Shown: positions 1 to 13,235 of the stretch, piece after piece
Position numbering within the stretch: position 1 is the stretch's first letter
Layout of the letters: each line of letters starts with the position of its first letter
Source of the DNA: Apostichopus japonicus
Lineage: Eukaryota; Echinodermata; Holothuroidea; Aspidochirotida; Stichopodidae
DNA: 64,000 bases
Direction: 5' to 3'
Assembly (NCBI RefSeq): GCF_037975245.1
Contig: NC_092564.1
Coordinates: forward strand, 16,880,984 to 16,944,983
Made by a program: the position numbers and the translations under genes
The notes under the pieces: generated by a model
Told to the model about the DNA's origin: nothing
Databases searched by the model: none
The model's input: only the letters and a program-made list of their open reading frames with translations

Positions 1-2076
1 TTTAATGATTGTAAGACAGATAGACATCTTTTCATTTTATAACAAAATATGGCTACTCTAACTTGTCATTTCAAAATTTTCATCAGTTTCGTGACAATTT
101 AAATTAAAAAAAAAGTTGTCAGTATTTTGCATCCACAGCTGCGAATATTTTATCGCCAGACGCGCCAAATTTTCTGGGGCGTTAACCCCTGGACCCCTAC
201 AAGGGGTTCCACCACATGACCTCACCGGGGGACTACCCCACGCCATTATGCTACGCGTGCTAATTGTGTTTGCTGCGCGAACTCAGGCGGGAAATCGACA
301 AGGTGTTCGCGGGAAATTTTACAATGTTCTCCACACTTCCCCCCTACCCTGTGCCTACCCCGCCACAATGCACAAATTCAATATATCTGTGACCCATTGT
401 TGTACTTGTAATTGCGTAGGCCTAGCCCTACTACCGTACACTTGTGTAGTAATCACTTCCTAACAACCGACTTTCCTAACCTTGGCCTAGCTGGTGAAAG
501 CCTTGTAGTCTAACACTCCATATGATCGCGAACTTCAATACACAATGCCAATATTAAGTAGGCCTAGTAATATTAGGCTTATAACTGCCATACAATGCCT
601 GCGCTATTACAGTAGGGGCTACGCAATTAACAAAGAAATATTTGCTTCAAATATCTCTGTGACAGTTACCGATGAACTGAAAGAGAAACAAAAATCTGTT
701 TAAAACTTCATGAAAACGCGCGATTCGTCTTTATCAATGCAACGATCGTCAAACCTAAGCAAATACAACCAAATTCTTGACATACGCGTTACGAAAAAAC
801 GATACTTGCAGCGCTATTTTGAGAATGTACTTCCGCATTAATAGTGGTGGCGCTCTTTCGGAATTATAATCTGAGCTATATAACTCTGATTTTCGGCTCT
901 TATTTTGAGGCAACAACACGGGTTACGTTTAAACGTTAACCGTTCAGTTAATAGAAACGGTTAACCGGTTAGTGAATTAACCGGAATGACACAGCCCTAC
1001 TTTGAACCGGAAAGCATAGATTTACAGTTGCTGGCTTGAATAAAGAAAGTATAGCTGATGGTTGTAAAATTAAATATGGTGTATATAGACAGGTCTAAAC
1101 TGGAGCTCCCACCAATTAAGAGGAAAAACAAAATCCTGGCGAATCAATTTTCTTAACTTGTTGAAGATGGTACAATGTGTGTAATAGCCCTTTGAAGTTG
1201 CTTTGACATTTATCATTCTCTTTAATGCTGTGTCACACGTTGTTTGTTGTAGCTGTGTGCGTAAACATCAAACTTGAAGCATTGTGCATATGCAGTATTA
1301 TATTTATATAAGAATGGTTGGAAATCCGATCCAGATAATCTATGAACTACCGAGCCCGATAATCAAGGTTGGGATAATCATGTCTTTACTGTATGTATAC
1401 AAGTCATATTCAATGCTTGAGAAATTGAAGGCAATATTAATACCACATAAAGGTGACCAAGGAACTGATGGACACAAGAGTTGGGGTGAAGAGAGGGTGG
1501 GGATGAAGAGGGGGTGGGGATAAATTGGGGTGGGGATAAAGAGGGGGTGGGGTGATGTAAATAGGACTACCAATAGCATACAACGATAAAATAGTCTGTA
1601 ATATAATATATTATAGCAAATGGATTGATATGAAGTAGATAATGATAGAATTTCAGTACAAATCTAAAAAATGTCTAAACTTACTTCTTGCGTATCATGT
1701 ATGTAAAAATTATCAAGAAGACCAAAATATATCTACCTGCTACCTGGAAGCACCATCTCAATATCTTGCCCTTAATTAATTTAACATCTAATTGTTTTGA
1801 TTTGCTGCTAAGGTTGTAAGTTGTAACAAGTTATTTCAACTTAACAGTCAATATTAGTCACTGCCAGCAATTCTCCTGACTCTCTCTGCTCCCCTTCATC
1901 CACATGATCTGCTCCTCACCTCCCCTCCCCCCCCCCCTCCACTCTCTTCCTTTCCCCTCTTGCTGGAGTCTGTTCCCTTTTGCAAGTTAGTGACTTGTGT
2001 CATGACTCCACACTTTTGCATTTCAAAGAATTTAATAATTTTAAAATCAATGTTTTTTTTGTTTTTTTCTTGGCAG
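1..2076. other. Left flank, no confident gene
   Basis: No convincing exon was found here. It may be intron or upstream sequence of the LEDGF-like gene that follows, since that gene's expected N-terminal PWWP domain is not visible. Near 930-985 there is a small cluster of inverted GGTTAACCGG-like words ending in a motif (GACACAGCCCTA) that resembles the terminus of a hAT-type element; no partner end was identified. Around 1488-1557 there is a G-rich array of short units containing GGGGTGGGGAT. A weak open stretch after an AG at about 1091-1150 has no good donor, so it was not called. Confidence 0.4.
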
Positions 2077-2099
2077 TGACAATGTTAGTAATCACAATG
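2077..2099 (+). CDS. Tentative 23-nt micro-exon of the LEDGF-like gene
   Basis: A polypyrimidine tract and cag acceptor precede 2077, and a gtaagt donor follows 2099. The phase (1 + 21 + 1 nt) reads DNVSNHN and joins in frame to the exon at 2925. Splice signals are good, but an exon this short cannot be confirmed without transcripts. Confidence 0.4.
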
Positions 2100-5000
2100 G
2101 TAAGTAGCTACATTGATTATAGATCTGTTCATTGTGCTTTATTATTCTTGTATTGCAAATTACAATACTGATACTATATGTTTCTTAGAAATTAATATAC
2201 ATTATTAAAACTCAACCTAAAATTCAATGTTGCCGCCCCTCACCTCCCTCCCCTCCCAAACCCCCCCAACCCCCCAAAAATCCATCTTGCATGCAGATGT
2301 TAACATGTACAAATTATCTATGTTACCAATACATCTTTACGTGGTGAAAGTATCAACAGTGAAAGTTACTTTCTGACTGCAAATTGATCACATTACATGT
2401 AGTGTTAGCATGTAATAAGTGTAGAAAACTATCTAACAATGTTGATGGTTTTTGAAACTTGAAATGTTAAGGTCTCACCATGGCCGTCCACTAGTACATG
2501 TGGTGGTAAACATGTGATGGTGTAGCTCATGAAGTTGCATGCAGATGAATTCCGACATTTTGATACCAAAGTAAGGTCCCTGTCATCCACTTGTGCAAAT
2601 TAATTGGATGCATTAAAACAGATTATGTAAAATGATGTGAGAAAAGGAAATAGTTGGCACAGTTAATAATTGGTTTGAACAAAGGTGAATATTTCACAAC
2701 ACTCCCATATTTCACATATGACTGAAAAAGAAAGTACAGTAGCATGTCCAATCTGCCACGCAGTGTTTGACGTCAGACCTGGTAGTTTGTATTTACTGTA
2801 CCTGCTTCACCGGGTGTCGGTTGCGGCGAAAGTAGCTTCTAGTAGGTGTACACACCACGTCTTTTGGTAATTACACAATGACCAATTTACATCTTGCAAA
2901 AAGAGTTCTTTGATTTGATTCCAGATCCAGACCAAGATGCTCTGTTGGAGGGCCTACACGTAGAATTAAAGAAATCTCTCAGCGTGGATAATCCTGTGAG
3001 TTGCATATATCTCTCTCTTTTTTTTTAAGGTTCTGAGATGATAACATCAAGCTATATAGGACAGTTCTGTGGAATGAGATAGATGTAAACACGCTAATGT
3101 ACCGCTTATCACTTAGTACAGAAAAACTGGCATGCTTTATGCATGACATGTTAGAAGAGGATCTGAATAGTTTGATCCTACCAGGATCTTCTTCAGAGCA
3201 ACTTACTTGAATTTATCGGGCGGTGCAACGAGGAACGACAGTAGAAGCCAAAAGGGGCTGGCTCAAAAGTTTATGATTATTATTATTATTACGATTGTTG
3301 TTATATAATTTTATGGACTGTGCATGTCAGTTTCATTGAAATTGAAGCATCAGTATTTTGTAGAGCCCTTGATGATGGACATGTATCTGCCCTCCCTCCC
3401 CCCCCCTACCCACAACGTTGAATTTTTGTTTTTAATTTATTTACTGTCGTTGGATTCTATTTCGCTAGGATCCTTTAAGGTGCTGTCGTGTAATGGAAGA
3501 AATTGACAAACTGCAGCTAAATCCAGTCTTACTCAAGAAACATGCAGAATTTGTACAAACAATAAAGAAGGTAAGATTTTTACATCTTCCGAATGGATTG
3601 CTGTAGTTTTGATTTTGGTCCATTGTTCACATTACCCACATGATAACAAGTAATAAAATTGTGAAAAATGCTGTTTCCCCCCCCCCCCCATTCCCCCGGT
3701 TGAGGCACATTGTGCAATATCCCTTTGCTCTTGTCATTGCCCCTTCCCCAGCACCTGTTTCATTAAATTTAGTTTTAATCAGGCAAACAATACTATATTG
3801 CTTACGTTGATCATATTGGCTTGTTCACTTCAACTTGTATGGAAGCAGTATTCAATGCTTGCTGATACTGTAGTTTCATTGGTATTTCTCAAAATTACAC
3901 GACTACATTATGACAAAATTGTTACTCGCTCGATCTCCCGTTATTGAAAATTCTCAGATCAGACGGTACAAGAACAGTGAAAAGGTTGCCAAGAAAGCAG
4001 AATACCTCTACAATAAATTGAAACTGGTCTTTGTGATGCAAAACTCTGCACCTGCTAAACCCGTCAGTTCTAACAAGTCTGCAACAAACAAGGAAAACTT
4101 GAAAGAGGAAGAGAGAAAAACTACAAAGGTGCCCTCTCCAAAGGAAGGTAAGGTTTGGTACTATAGAGGAATGGGTAGATGCAGAAGGAGAAGGGTCATT
4201 GTGAGGGTGGGGGGGGGGAGGAAGGGTACAGTGCAAGAATGTTACCAGTTCTAAGGGTAGGGTAGATTTGGAGTGTGTTACACGTGTAGGAGACAGGTAA
4301 ATATCATAAAATGGAAAATTCTCAAACTAGTAAGTTTTGGGGTAACTTATAATTTCCCCCGAGTCAGTTTCTGTTGTTCATTTGTTTATGGCACAGAAAC
4401 TGTTGGTTTGGTGTATTAATGCGAGAATTGTTTATTGTAATGAAGCTTTGTGTATTTTGTGAACAAATTTGATACCATCCTACTACTCCTACTAGGTAGT
4501 ACTTTTAAAGAAAATAGCAATCCGTTTGCTCGGAGAAATTCACCAAAAATATTTGAGGCATTGAGAAAGTCTGTAGCTAGGGGAACGAATGTCAACACTT
4601 TATACACTCATACCAATCACACTCCCTGTTGCAAATTACTTAGCCAACTTTGCCAGTAATAATTGGGGCAGAAGTTTTCATTGTCATTTAACGTTAACCT
4701 AGGTCTTACGTTGCTTTTGTATCGGATGTGCACTTGTTCTTAAAACCATCTAAATGTCATACATTTTAATTGTTTTGAATTGGACATTTTTGTTGACTTT
4801 TATTGTTGTTGCTATTTATTTATTTTTCCAGAAAATTCAAATGTAAATAGAGAATCTAACACTTCCGCTGAAATAACAAGTAAACCGACAGAGGTGCAGA
4901 AGGAGAAGCCGGTAGCCACTCCACCAGCAGCCTCAGTCTCAACAACCGATGATAAGACAGACGTTGCTCCCGTCCAGAAAACCCTGGAGAAAGAAGTACC

Positions 5001-6787
5001 TCCTCCATCAGAGCCTGCTCAAACTGACGATGCTAATAAGGAGAGCATAAACGGAGCATCACAGAATTCAGTGAAAGAAACTGAGGATATGCCATCGAAG
5101 CCTTTGGAAGAGGTCGTAGCACCTCAAGATGAAACTGATCAAGTGAACAATGCAGAGAAGGAGGCCGACAAAGTCGAGGTGGAGCAAAAGGAACCGGAAG
5201 TCTCCGACAGTAAAGAGACTTTAGCCGAAGAGGAAGTCAAAGTTAAAGGCGACGAGAGTTCAGTCATCCCGAAAGACGATAAAGCACACGACGACGGTGG
5301 TGTAGCAGAAATTCCAAAGACGGGAGAAAAAGTGAAAGTTTCGGGCAGTCCACCTAACTCTCCGCATTCATCAGGAGAGGAGTCGGAGCAAGAGAGTGGT
5401 GGAGGCGGTGGGGGTGGCCTGGAATTAGATTTTGATTCCCGTCTAGAAGAGTTCGCTCAAAGAGCCTTCGGTACGAGTGTGTTAGAGGATGAAAACAAAC
5501 GGAGGGGTCGGACGGGGTCACGGAATAGTCAGGAGGCAGAGACGGGAGAAGAGAAGGAGAAAGGAGAGGCGGACGTAGGGAGAGAAGACGCGGTGGAAGA
5601 TGATGACAAAGCGAAAAAGAAAAAGCCGACAGAGGGCAAGAAGAAAAGTCCGAAACTAGAGCAGAAGGAAGAGGAGAATAGTAGCAAAGGAAAAGTGACA
5701 GGAGAAGAGAAAAATGATGGGGATAAAGAAGAGGATGAGGAGGAGGATGAGGAGGAGGAGAGGTTGGGTGAGGACTGGTGGGATAAAGCCAGAAGCTTGC
5801 TACAGATGACAGAGGAGTTCAGAAAGTTGGAACCTGATTATGGTGAAATTCCAAACGAGAAAGGTTCAAACTTGGAGAAGGAGGATGGGGAGGTAGACAA
5901 GGAGGTAAAAACAGCACCTGAGGTGAGCACAAAGAAGACTGCTGTAGAGGGCGACATCCTGAAAGAAGAGGATATGGAGATTGGCGACGAAGATGAGGAG
6001 AAGAAGTGAGTCGCTTTATCTTTCCTTGTTTTTTGTTTTTTTGATCAGCTGACCATAACAGCTTGCACTTTTAATGGGTATTAGTCAGTGATTATGTTTA
6101 TGTTATCGCCTCTCCAAGCTTGGCAGAACAATCTGCTATTTTATGGCAGCTGGAGAGAGTTGCATCGGTAGAATTATACTTACATTACCCGTGATGCAAT
6201 ATTGGCATTTCCCTTTAAAGTACCACGTCTTGTTTTAAGAGGTTTCATTGCGAGCAAACTGCCATTGCCTAAACAGATAGATTAAGAAACCAAGCCCTTG
6301 CTTTCCTGTTTAGCTGGGGGGGGGGGGGGGGGGGGACACTCCTTCGTTTGTCTAAAAGATTGTGTATTGTAAGAATGATATTTTTGGCTTGAAAGGTTGG
6401 TTAGTTCAAGATTGTATCATGTGTTGGAAACAGGACTTAATACTGTCAAAAAGTCACTTCAATTAAATGCAATGTTTCCTAAATTCTTTCAATTTCTCTA
6501 ATTTCTGTACGCTGCGTTACAAACATTCCCTGAGGCTTTTAAGAACTGATCCATGTATATCTGAGTTAAGTTGTCTTTATAGTTTGGGAGGACCGTGTAC
6601 ACGCACACAACACATGTCATCTTGTGTGCTCTGTTTGCTTACTTTAATGACCTTTGCACACAAATAATTGGCTCATTGTCATTGCAGAATACCTTTACCA
6701 CCCGCTGTCAGTCAACCCGTGTCAAAGGTCACACCCGTAGACGACAAAGTATTCCACGACGATAGCATGGACTTGGATTCAGACTGA
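2077..6787 (+). CDS. HDGFL2/PSIP1-like: LEDGF/HDGFL2-like protein with integrase-binding domain (3' part of gene)
   Basis: Joined exons: 2077-2099 (tentative), 2925-2995, 3469-3570, 3958-4147, 4832-6005 and 6688-6787, with TGA at 6785-6787. All joins keep phase, with consensus donors (gtgagt, gtaaga, gtaagg). Exons 2925-4147 encode an IBD-like helical bundle. It has SLSVDNPDPLRC, then KKHAEFVQTIKK, then IRRYKNSEKVAKKAEYLYNK, matching the order and spacing of the LEDGF/p75 and HRP-2 domain, including the Asp-Asn loop and the KKIRR helix start. In that family the domain tethers partner proteins carrying an IBD-binding motif to chromatin. The 1.17-kb exon encodes a low-complexity Glu/Lys-rich tail with a Gly run, a hydrophobic FDSRLEEFAQRAF segment and a long Glu/Asp stretch. 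The protein ends DDSMDLDSD. The PWWP domain must lie further left or outside the window. The domain call is firm; orthology to HDGFL2 rather than PSIP1 is not settled. Confidence 0.85.
6316..6335 (+). repeat. Poly-G tract of 20
   Basis: Uninterrupted G20 in the last intron of the LEDGF-like gene. Long poly-G or poly-C runs recur through the window and could impede polymerase or sequencing, so its length is uncertain. Confidence 0.9.
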
Positions 6788-9600
6788 AGGACCAGAGAGG
6801 TCAGTCGTATCGCGGAGAGAGAGATCTACTCTCAGAAAATGCAGAGGTGTTATTCATGAGAGAACTAGTGCTCCAACGGGGGTAGCCGAAGAGGAACCGA
6901 CCACGAGGTGATGCCAAAAACAGTCTCAGCCACCTGTAAATAAGAACCAAAAACTGACATGACAGTCACAAAAACAAGACAATTTCTTTTAATCTAATGT
7001 GGTGTTTAAGCTCCCCTGTGACTGAGAAGTCCTAGAGAAGCTGTCCACTTTGTTACGATGATAATTTCCATGGATTTGGTCGATAAGGATGAAGTTGTTA
7101 ATGCCTTTTATTAAGAAGAACGTTTCTGAATGGTAGTTTTCAAGTACCAAATGGTTTTTTGTTTCAGTTTGAAAAGGTTAATAAGGCTAATTTGTGATTG
7201 GCCAAGAGGGATGAGGAATCGAAAATATAAATGGATTGGCAGTCGAGGTTACTTTCAAAGCTAGTATGGATATGTAATGAACATACGTGGAAGTAGCAGT
7301 ATGTGGTAGTAGTGTTCACTTAAAAGCTGGAACTGATAACAAATTGTATGTTTCCTTGTATCATCACTAATCTAAAGGAAAGAAGGTGCTTGATTACCAA
7401 TTTTTTCACCCTAAATTTATCACTCATCATCAAAGTTACAGACATGAAGAGAGAAACTTAATAATAATGCAGCCTTTTTTACTTCTCTCGTAAAATTCTC
7501 GAAACTTTACCAAATTGACCAGTATAACTAAAAGAAAAAGGATTAAGTTAGTCAAACCAATCCGCCCTCCTAGATTTTTTTTCTCACCATATGAATGCCA
7601 CATTTGTATCACATTGAAGGAAAATGTTTAAGGTGAACTTTGTTTCTAAGACCCTTTTCCATGTTGGTGTGTAGGACATGCACAATGGCAAAATCTGAAT
7701 TTTTCAAAATGTTTGAGTTTCTTTCTTAATTATTCAAAATAAGAAAATGTTCTCCTATGCCTTTCTACATTTGTTTTTCATGCTTACTTCTTTGCAATGA
7801 CCGAACTTATAAGGAAAACTTGAAACCCACTGATATTTGGAATCCATTTGAAGGCCAAAAAAGGAGGGTTTTGCTTAAATGAAATGTATTATTACTGACC
7901 AGGGTGACTGGGCAGTTGTCAGCTGTGAATGATCAGCATTTTTTTTCTTGTGCTTAAAGTGGCTGGTGCATTGTTTGGAATAGAAAAAAGAAATTGGGAA
8001 GAGAAAACCATTGGAAAAAGATACAAATTTTAATCAAAATATCTGGAATTCTCTATGAGCTTTCTCGGTAGAAAATCTTGCAAGCATAAAAGAATTATAT
8101 TTAGCAGCTGCTCTTATATACTATAGTGAGTTACTCAGTAATTAGACGAGATGGTAAACAATTGTCTTTGTTTCAATCATGTCTTTGAGGTTTTTTGCTC
8201 CACCCAATTTTTTTTTTTTCATTTATAGTTTTCCTTTATCTTTCAAAATCACGCAAGAATTTAGTGCTCACAGATTAAAAAAGAATCAGATTGCATCTTG
8301 ACTTAGAGAGAGCAGCAAGTTGAAGCAGAGGATAGGTACAAACATTCTATCGGAATAGAAAGTTAATAGGTGTTTTACAGCAAAACTGGGCAGTTATATA
8401 AACCCTTTTTTTACTAATGATAATTCAATAGAAATGTAGATAGTTTTCTTGTTCTTCCGAAATCCTTTTTATGGAGAGACAAGCAACTTAAAGGCCAGAA
8501 TTTTTACCAATCAAATTATTTCTATGGGAATATGATTGCTGTGTTTAATGTAACTTTGCTAATGAACACCGATACGCAACACTCGTGTCATGTTCCAGAA
8601 GCTGTGAGAATTTTTTGGACAGTAGGTTCACAGAATGCGGAATGTCAAATGCAAAATTGCAGTTGCGAAATTGACAAAGAAAGTATTGAAATGAGAGAGA
8701 GCCTTTGCAAGGGTGTAAGAGATAGATTGATCTCTCATGGCCATGGATGGAAAGTTTCATCATCTTCATCAACAGGGCTGCATGTTTCTTTTAATGGTTT
8801 TCATTTGTATATGTACTTCATCATAATCAAGAATGGGATCATATTCTATAACAAAACAATAATGATTTTGTGGAGGTAATCTACCATCCAATATTTCCCA
8901 AACATCAAAGTGATTTGTAAAGGAGGATTTGTGAGGATGTACAAAAAGTCAGTGGATGCCTGTAGTGATTTTAGGAGATCAATTTTGACCTGCCAGTAAT
9001 GTTTGATGGTTATATTGGTTTGCTTTCATTGGTTAGGAAAAGACAAAAAGTATATGGAACTGAATATAATCTTGGGTGTGTACAGCATGATGATTGGAGT
9101 TTGCCATTTGCCAGTAAAAAAAAGGGGGCACTGGCATTTTATGCCGGTAGACATTAAGAACATAAGGATACGATGTGGAGTGGATTAACTATGGTCAGCC
9201 AATGAACCCGCATAACTTATCGTGCCTACATAAGGGTCCAAGATTTCTGGTTTATTGTCAGCAAATATTATAGGGTTGCTCTCCAAAGCCTGTACAGTAA
9301 GGAATGTGTGCTCTTTGGGTTTTTTATTCCGGAAATTGACAGTGCGAACTTGATCTTAGTCAGTAGATTTCTTTAAGCACTTGTCTTTCTTAAGCATAAA
9401 GGGTAAAAATTGTGAAATTCTAGACCCGAAATATCATGGGAAGCTTCAAGATCAATTAAGAGGAAAAGTGCAGAGAACTAACTCAATATGTCACTCTGAG
9501 AACAATCTTTCATTGATATAAGTTTTGAATGCCTATGGAAAGCAGCAGCATGCTATTTAAAGGTGGAGTGATGTGGCTGTTTGATGATAATAAATAAAAT
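6788..9600 (+). other. Probable long 3' UTR of the LEDGF-like gene
   Basis: No coding potential was seen over 2.8 kb of AT-rich sequence directly after the stop codon. Overlapping AATAAA signals lie at 9589-9598. Treating the whole stretch as one UTR is an inference, because earlier polyadenylation is possible. Confidence 0.35.
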
Positions 9601-10320
9601 AAATTGAGCAGATCGAACAAGAAGTTCATTGTCGGTATCTTGTAAGAAGTTCATATTGATTCATATCTTAAATTACTGGAACTTTGTGTTAACACGAAAC
9701 TGAATATCAGCTTAGGTAGAGAGTATGTATGATGTAAAGTCGGAACATTGGACTAACGTAACAGAGCAGAGAATAAAGTTGATACCTCCTCCTACCCTCT
9801 TCCATTGCCCCCGACACCCATCCACAAACTCTCATTCTCTTCGGTTGAGTACTTTCGCTGAGCCAATTTTTTATATAAAATTGAAGGATATGGCTTTTGT
9901 TTGGAAACTAAAAACTGGGGATAAGTTGAACAAAAAAATCATTGTATCATTTGACCACTTCAAGCATTTTTGTAAGCTGGTTTGCTGGTAGCATTGTTTT
10001 CAAATTTTACACATTCAGTTTGATATTATGTGATATTTTCGACAAGTAATGAGAAGAGAATAATGTTGACTTTCACACAAATAAAATGTACAAAGTAGTA
10101 CACTGATAAAAACAAGGTTGTTTGTAATTTATTCTTGATGCTGATGTAAGGTATGTAAGAGAGGGCTCAACCTCAAGACACTTTATCGGGTCATTAAGAT
10201 GAACCCCTTGTAGTTTGACTCTTGTTATGTATTTCAGGATTATGTAAGAGCTCCCCCCCCCCACAGAGTATATAGACCCAAGTTGAACAGTCATCTTATG
10301 AATGTCTGTAGACAGTATGC

Positions 10321-10953
10321 CAAGGGCGGCAGAACCGGGGGGGGGCACAGGGGGCAGGTGCCCCCCCACTTTTCCTCAGGTTAAAAATGTGCCCTTTTTC
10401 TACATAAAAATTGAGGTGTCTCAAGTTAGCAAGAGGCCAGGGAACCAGAACACTCGGGAAGGGCCGTTTCCGGCCATCTGAGGGGTTTGTAAAACCAAAA
10501 ATTTTCTTGTACGCTCCGCGCCAACCGATGGTGGAGCTCCGCTCAGATAGTCGTGCATACAACTTTGCAAATCCTGGCTACGCCCCTGACTTTTAATGAA
10601 TTTCTGTGGGTCAAACTCAAAGCTATTTCGAATGGAAAAAAATTGGTTAAGATATTAACAAGAAATAAACTCTAATTCGGAAGATTCCTACATTAGCAAC
10701 TAGCATGATTTCACCTCATTTTGTCTCAAAAGAAAACTTGTTCCTTGTTTCCCAATTTGCACATTGGATATTGACGGGGGGGGGGGGGGGGGCGGCGGGA
10801 CGTTGATGGTGTGATGTGTATACGCAAATAAGTGAATACAATAGGAGTTATCAAGGGTACTAAATATAAGGCTGCATCAGTCCAATCGAATTTCTGCAAA
10901 GTGCCCTTTGATGTCGGTGCCCCCCCAGATTAAAAGTGCTTCCGCCACCCTTG
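10321..10953. mobile_element. hAT-like non-autonomous element, family 1 copy 1
   Basis: The termini are inverted repeats (left CAAGGGCGGCAGAACC, right ending TTCCGCCACCCTTG). A perfect 8-bp target duplication, CAGTATGC, flanks it at 10313-10320 and 10954-10961. The 8-bp duplication fits the hAT superfamily. The 633-bp interior has no transposase. It holds a captured right end of a different element (CCTGGCTACGCCCCTG at about 10573-10588) and a poly-G run near 10777. Copies 2 and 3 are at 12032 and 20197. Confidence 0.88.
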
Positions 10954-11039
10954 CAGTATGCTGAGTATGGAGTGACAACACAAGTTTGAGATGGGCTAAG
11001 GAAGAAGGGTGATGGATGGGGAGAAGCCTCATATGAGAG

Positions 11040-13235
11040 CAGGGACGTAGCCAGGGGGGAGCAGGGGGAGCGACCGCTCCCCCCTTTCAGTGTCGATTTT
11101 TTTTTTTTTAAACTGTCGTTTTTTTAGCATGGTATTTTGTCAGTGCTCTTTTGATCTTGAATACTCGTCAGCTCCGTTAACTCGATTGTAATCGTAGTAA
11201 TATTCACGCCTACTGATTCAACTACTTACTTAGTTTGGCAGATGCAATTAGCTAAATTTAGCTTATAGCCAATTACAAGCCTACAGTTGGCCACTGCGTA
11301 ATAAAATACATATTGCCTACCTAACCGCACTCTATGGAATGTCACGAACTGTATGCACAACAACGTCGACAATGTTCGTTAATGAGTCGTTCTAAGTTGT
11401 TGCATGAACAGCATGTTATGAAGCTAAGCTAGCAATCGTACGTGATACGCACTTCCTATAAATAATTATTACACTGCTAATACACTGCGATAACGATATT
11501 TGTTTTTAGGCCACTGCATATCTGGCTGTATTACAAAATATGAAAGTTTATATTGTCCATCACTTAAGTTCGTCAAATGTATTAAAGTCCAGACATTGGA
11601 CAATAAACAAGAATCATCCTACTGGAAAACTTGTAAAAGAGCACTATGTTTGTCTTTCTGATATATTATGTAAAAGAACATGTAAAAGAATTTAAACAGG
11701 AAACAAAATCTGCTGATACTGATGTCATATGATCAGGGCATAGCCAGTATGTAGCACGATAGTTTCATTCAACACTCTACCCGCCGAAATCCGATCTTGT
11801 CAGTTTTTTAACATGTAGTTAAGAACCCGTTTACGCAGATAATATTTCAGTTGAGAAAACACTTGAGAAATTTGCATCACTAGATGGCAATCGTCGGATA
11901 GCTCTCGCCTTCTCTTAGTAGGCTAACTTAAACATGTACTAGCTACAGTTGTATCAAAGACATTTCTGGACTATCTTTGTATCTACAAGTATCAGAAGTT
12001 GAAAAGTAAGACTACTTTGTACATGTACCTTCAAGGGCGGCGGAACCGGGGGGCACAGGGGGCAAGTGCCCCCCACTTTTCCTCAGGTTAAAAATGTGCC
12101 CTTTTTCTACATAAAACTTGTACTCTTGATCACCTTATTAGGTCAGCGATATTTCAGTAAGAGATCTAATCCTAACTTAGAACTATCAGGGGCGTAGCCA
12201 GTATGTAGCACTGTAGGCCTGGGCCTACACTTTTTTTGGCCAAGTTATCTTTTTTATTAAAACACCCATAATTCAAATCCATAAGCTTGCTGGACGAGTT
12301 TAAGAGTCTAGACAGGAAAAACTATTGAAATGAACGTAGCAAGATTATGGCTAAATTAGGTGACCTATTCTTCTGTCATCTAGGCTGTCATTCATATCGC
12401 GTGCTGTTTCATTCAATACTCTACCCGCCAAAAAAAAGACTAGGATACGATCTTGTCAGTTTTGTAATATACTTAAGAACCCGTTTACGCAGATAAAATT
12501 TCAGTTGAGAACATTCCACAGTCAAATAAGCCTATCGTTGATTAACAGACTTTGTATGTATAGAGCTGCAGCACTTTGTTGCCTGTTGTTGTCACGATCG
12601 GCGTTCCAAGTTCCAAACAGCCTTTTCGATAAACATTTACTAGCTACAGTTGTATCAAAGACAAATACTGGCTATGGTTGTATCAAAGACATTTCTGGCC
12701 TATCTTTGTATCTACAAGTATCAGAAGTTGAAAAGTAAGACTACTAAGACGGGGGGGGGGGGGGGGGCGTTGATGGAGTGATGTGTATACGCAAATAAGA
12801 TAATACATCAAGATTTATAAAGGGTACTAAATATCAGGCTGCATCAGTCCAATCGAATTTCTGCAAAGTGCCCTTTGACGTCGGTGCCCCCCCCCCCCCC
12901 AGATTAAAAGTGCTTCCGCCGCCCTTGTGTACCTTGCTAATTTTAATACATTATGTATTTTTGAATTACGTACTATTCTAACTCGTTTGTTTTTTGGGTT
13001 TAAAAGTGATATTGAATGAGGTGTCTCAAGTTAGCAAGAGGCCAGGGAACCAGAATGAACACTAGGGAAGGGCCGTTTCCGGCCATCTGGGGGTTTGTAA
13101 AACCAAAAAATTTCTTGTACGCTCTGCGCCAACCGATGGTGTCGCTCCGCTCAGATAGTCGTGCCTACAACTTTGAAAATCCATATCAATCGCAAAAAGG
13201 GCTCCCCCCCTTTCAAATTCCTGGCTACGTCGCTG
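11040..13235. mobile_element. hAT-like composite element with nested insertion
   Basis: The ends are CAGGGACGTAGCCAGG and CCTGGCTACGTCGCTG, flanked by a perfect 8-bp target duplication TATGAGAG (11032-11039 and 13236-13243). No transposase reading frame was seen in 2.2 kb. A family-1 element is inserted inside it (12032-12927). A segment of the host interior occurs twice, at about 11740-12012 and 12190-12745, sharing the ACCCGTTTACGCAGATAA and CTACAAGTATCAGAAG words. The right end carries the roughly 150-bp module shared with several other elements here. Confidence 0.85.
12032..12927. mobile_element. hAT-like family 1 copy 2, internally rearranged
   Basis: It has the same termini as the element at 10321, flanked by a perfect 8-bp duplication TGTACCTT (12024-12031 and 12928-12935). 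The first about 90 bp and last about 180 bp match copy 1. The middle has been replaced by about 630 bp resembling the surrounding host element, so it looks like a product of nested insertion or recombination. Confidence 0.82.

Noticed and set aside
2685-2870. 61-codon frame with a CPICH motif resembling a zinc finger
   Set aside because: Only one Cys pair is present, no second half of a finger follows, and it lies in an intron of the LEDGF-like gene.
4490-4660. Possible extra exon of the LEDGF-like gene after an AG near 4495
   Set aside because: It is open in the right phase but has no convincing donor, and exon 4147 joins 4832 cleanly without it.
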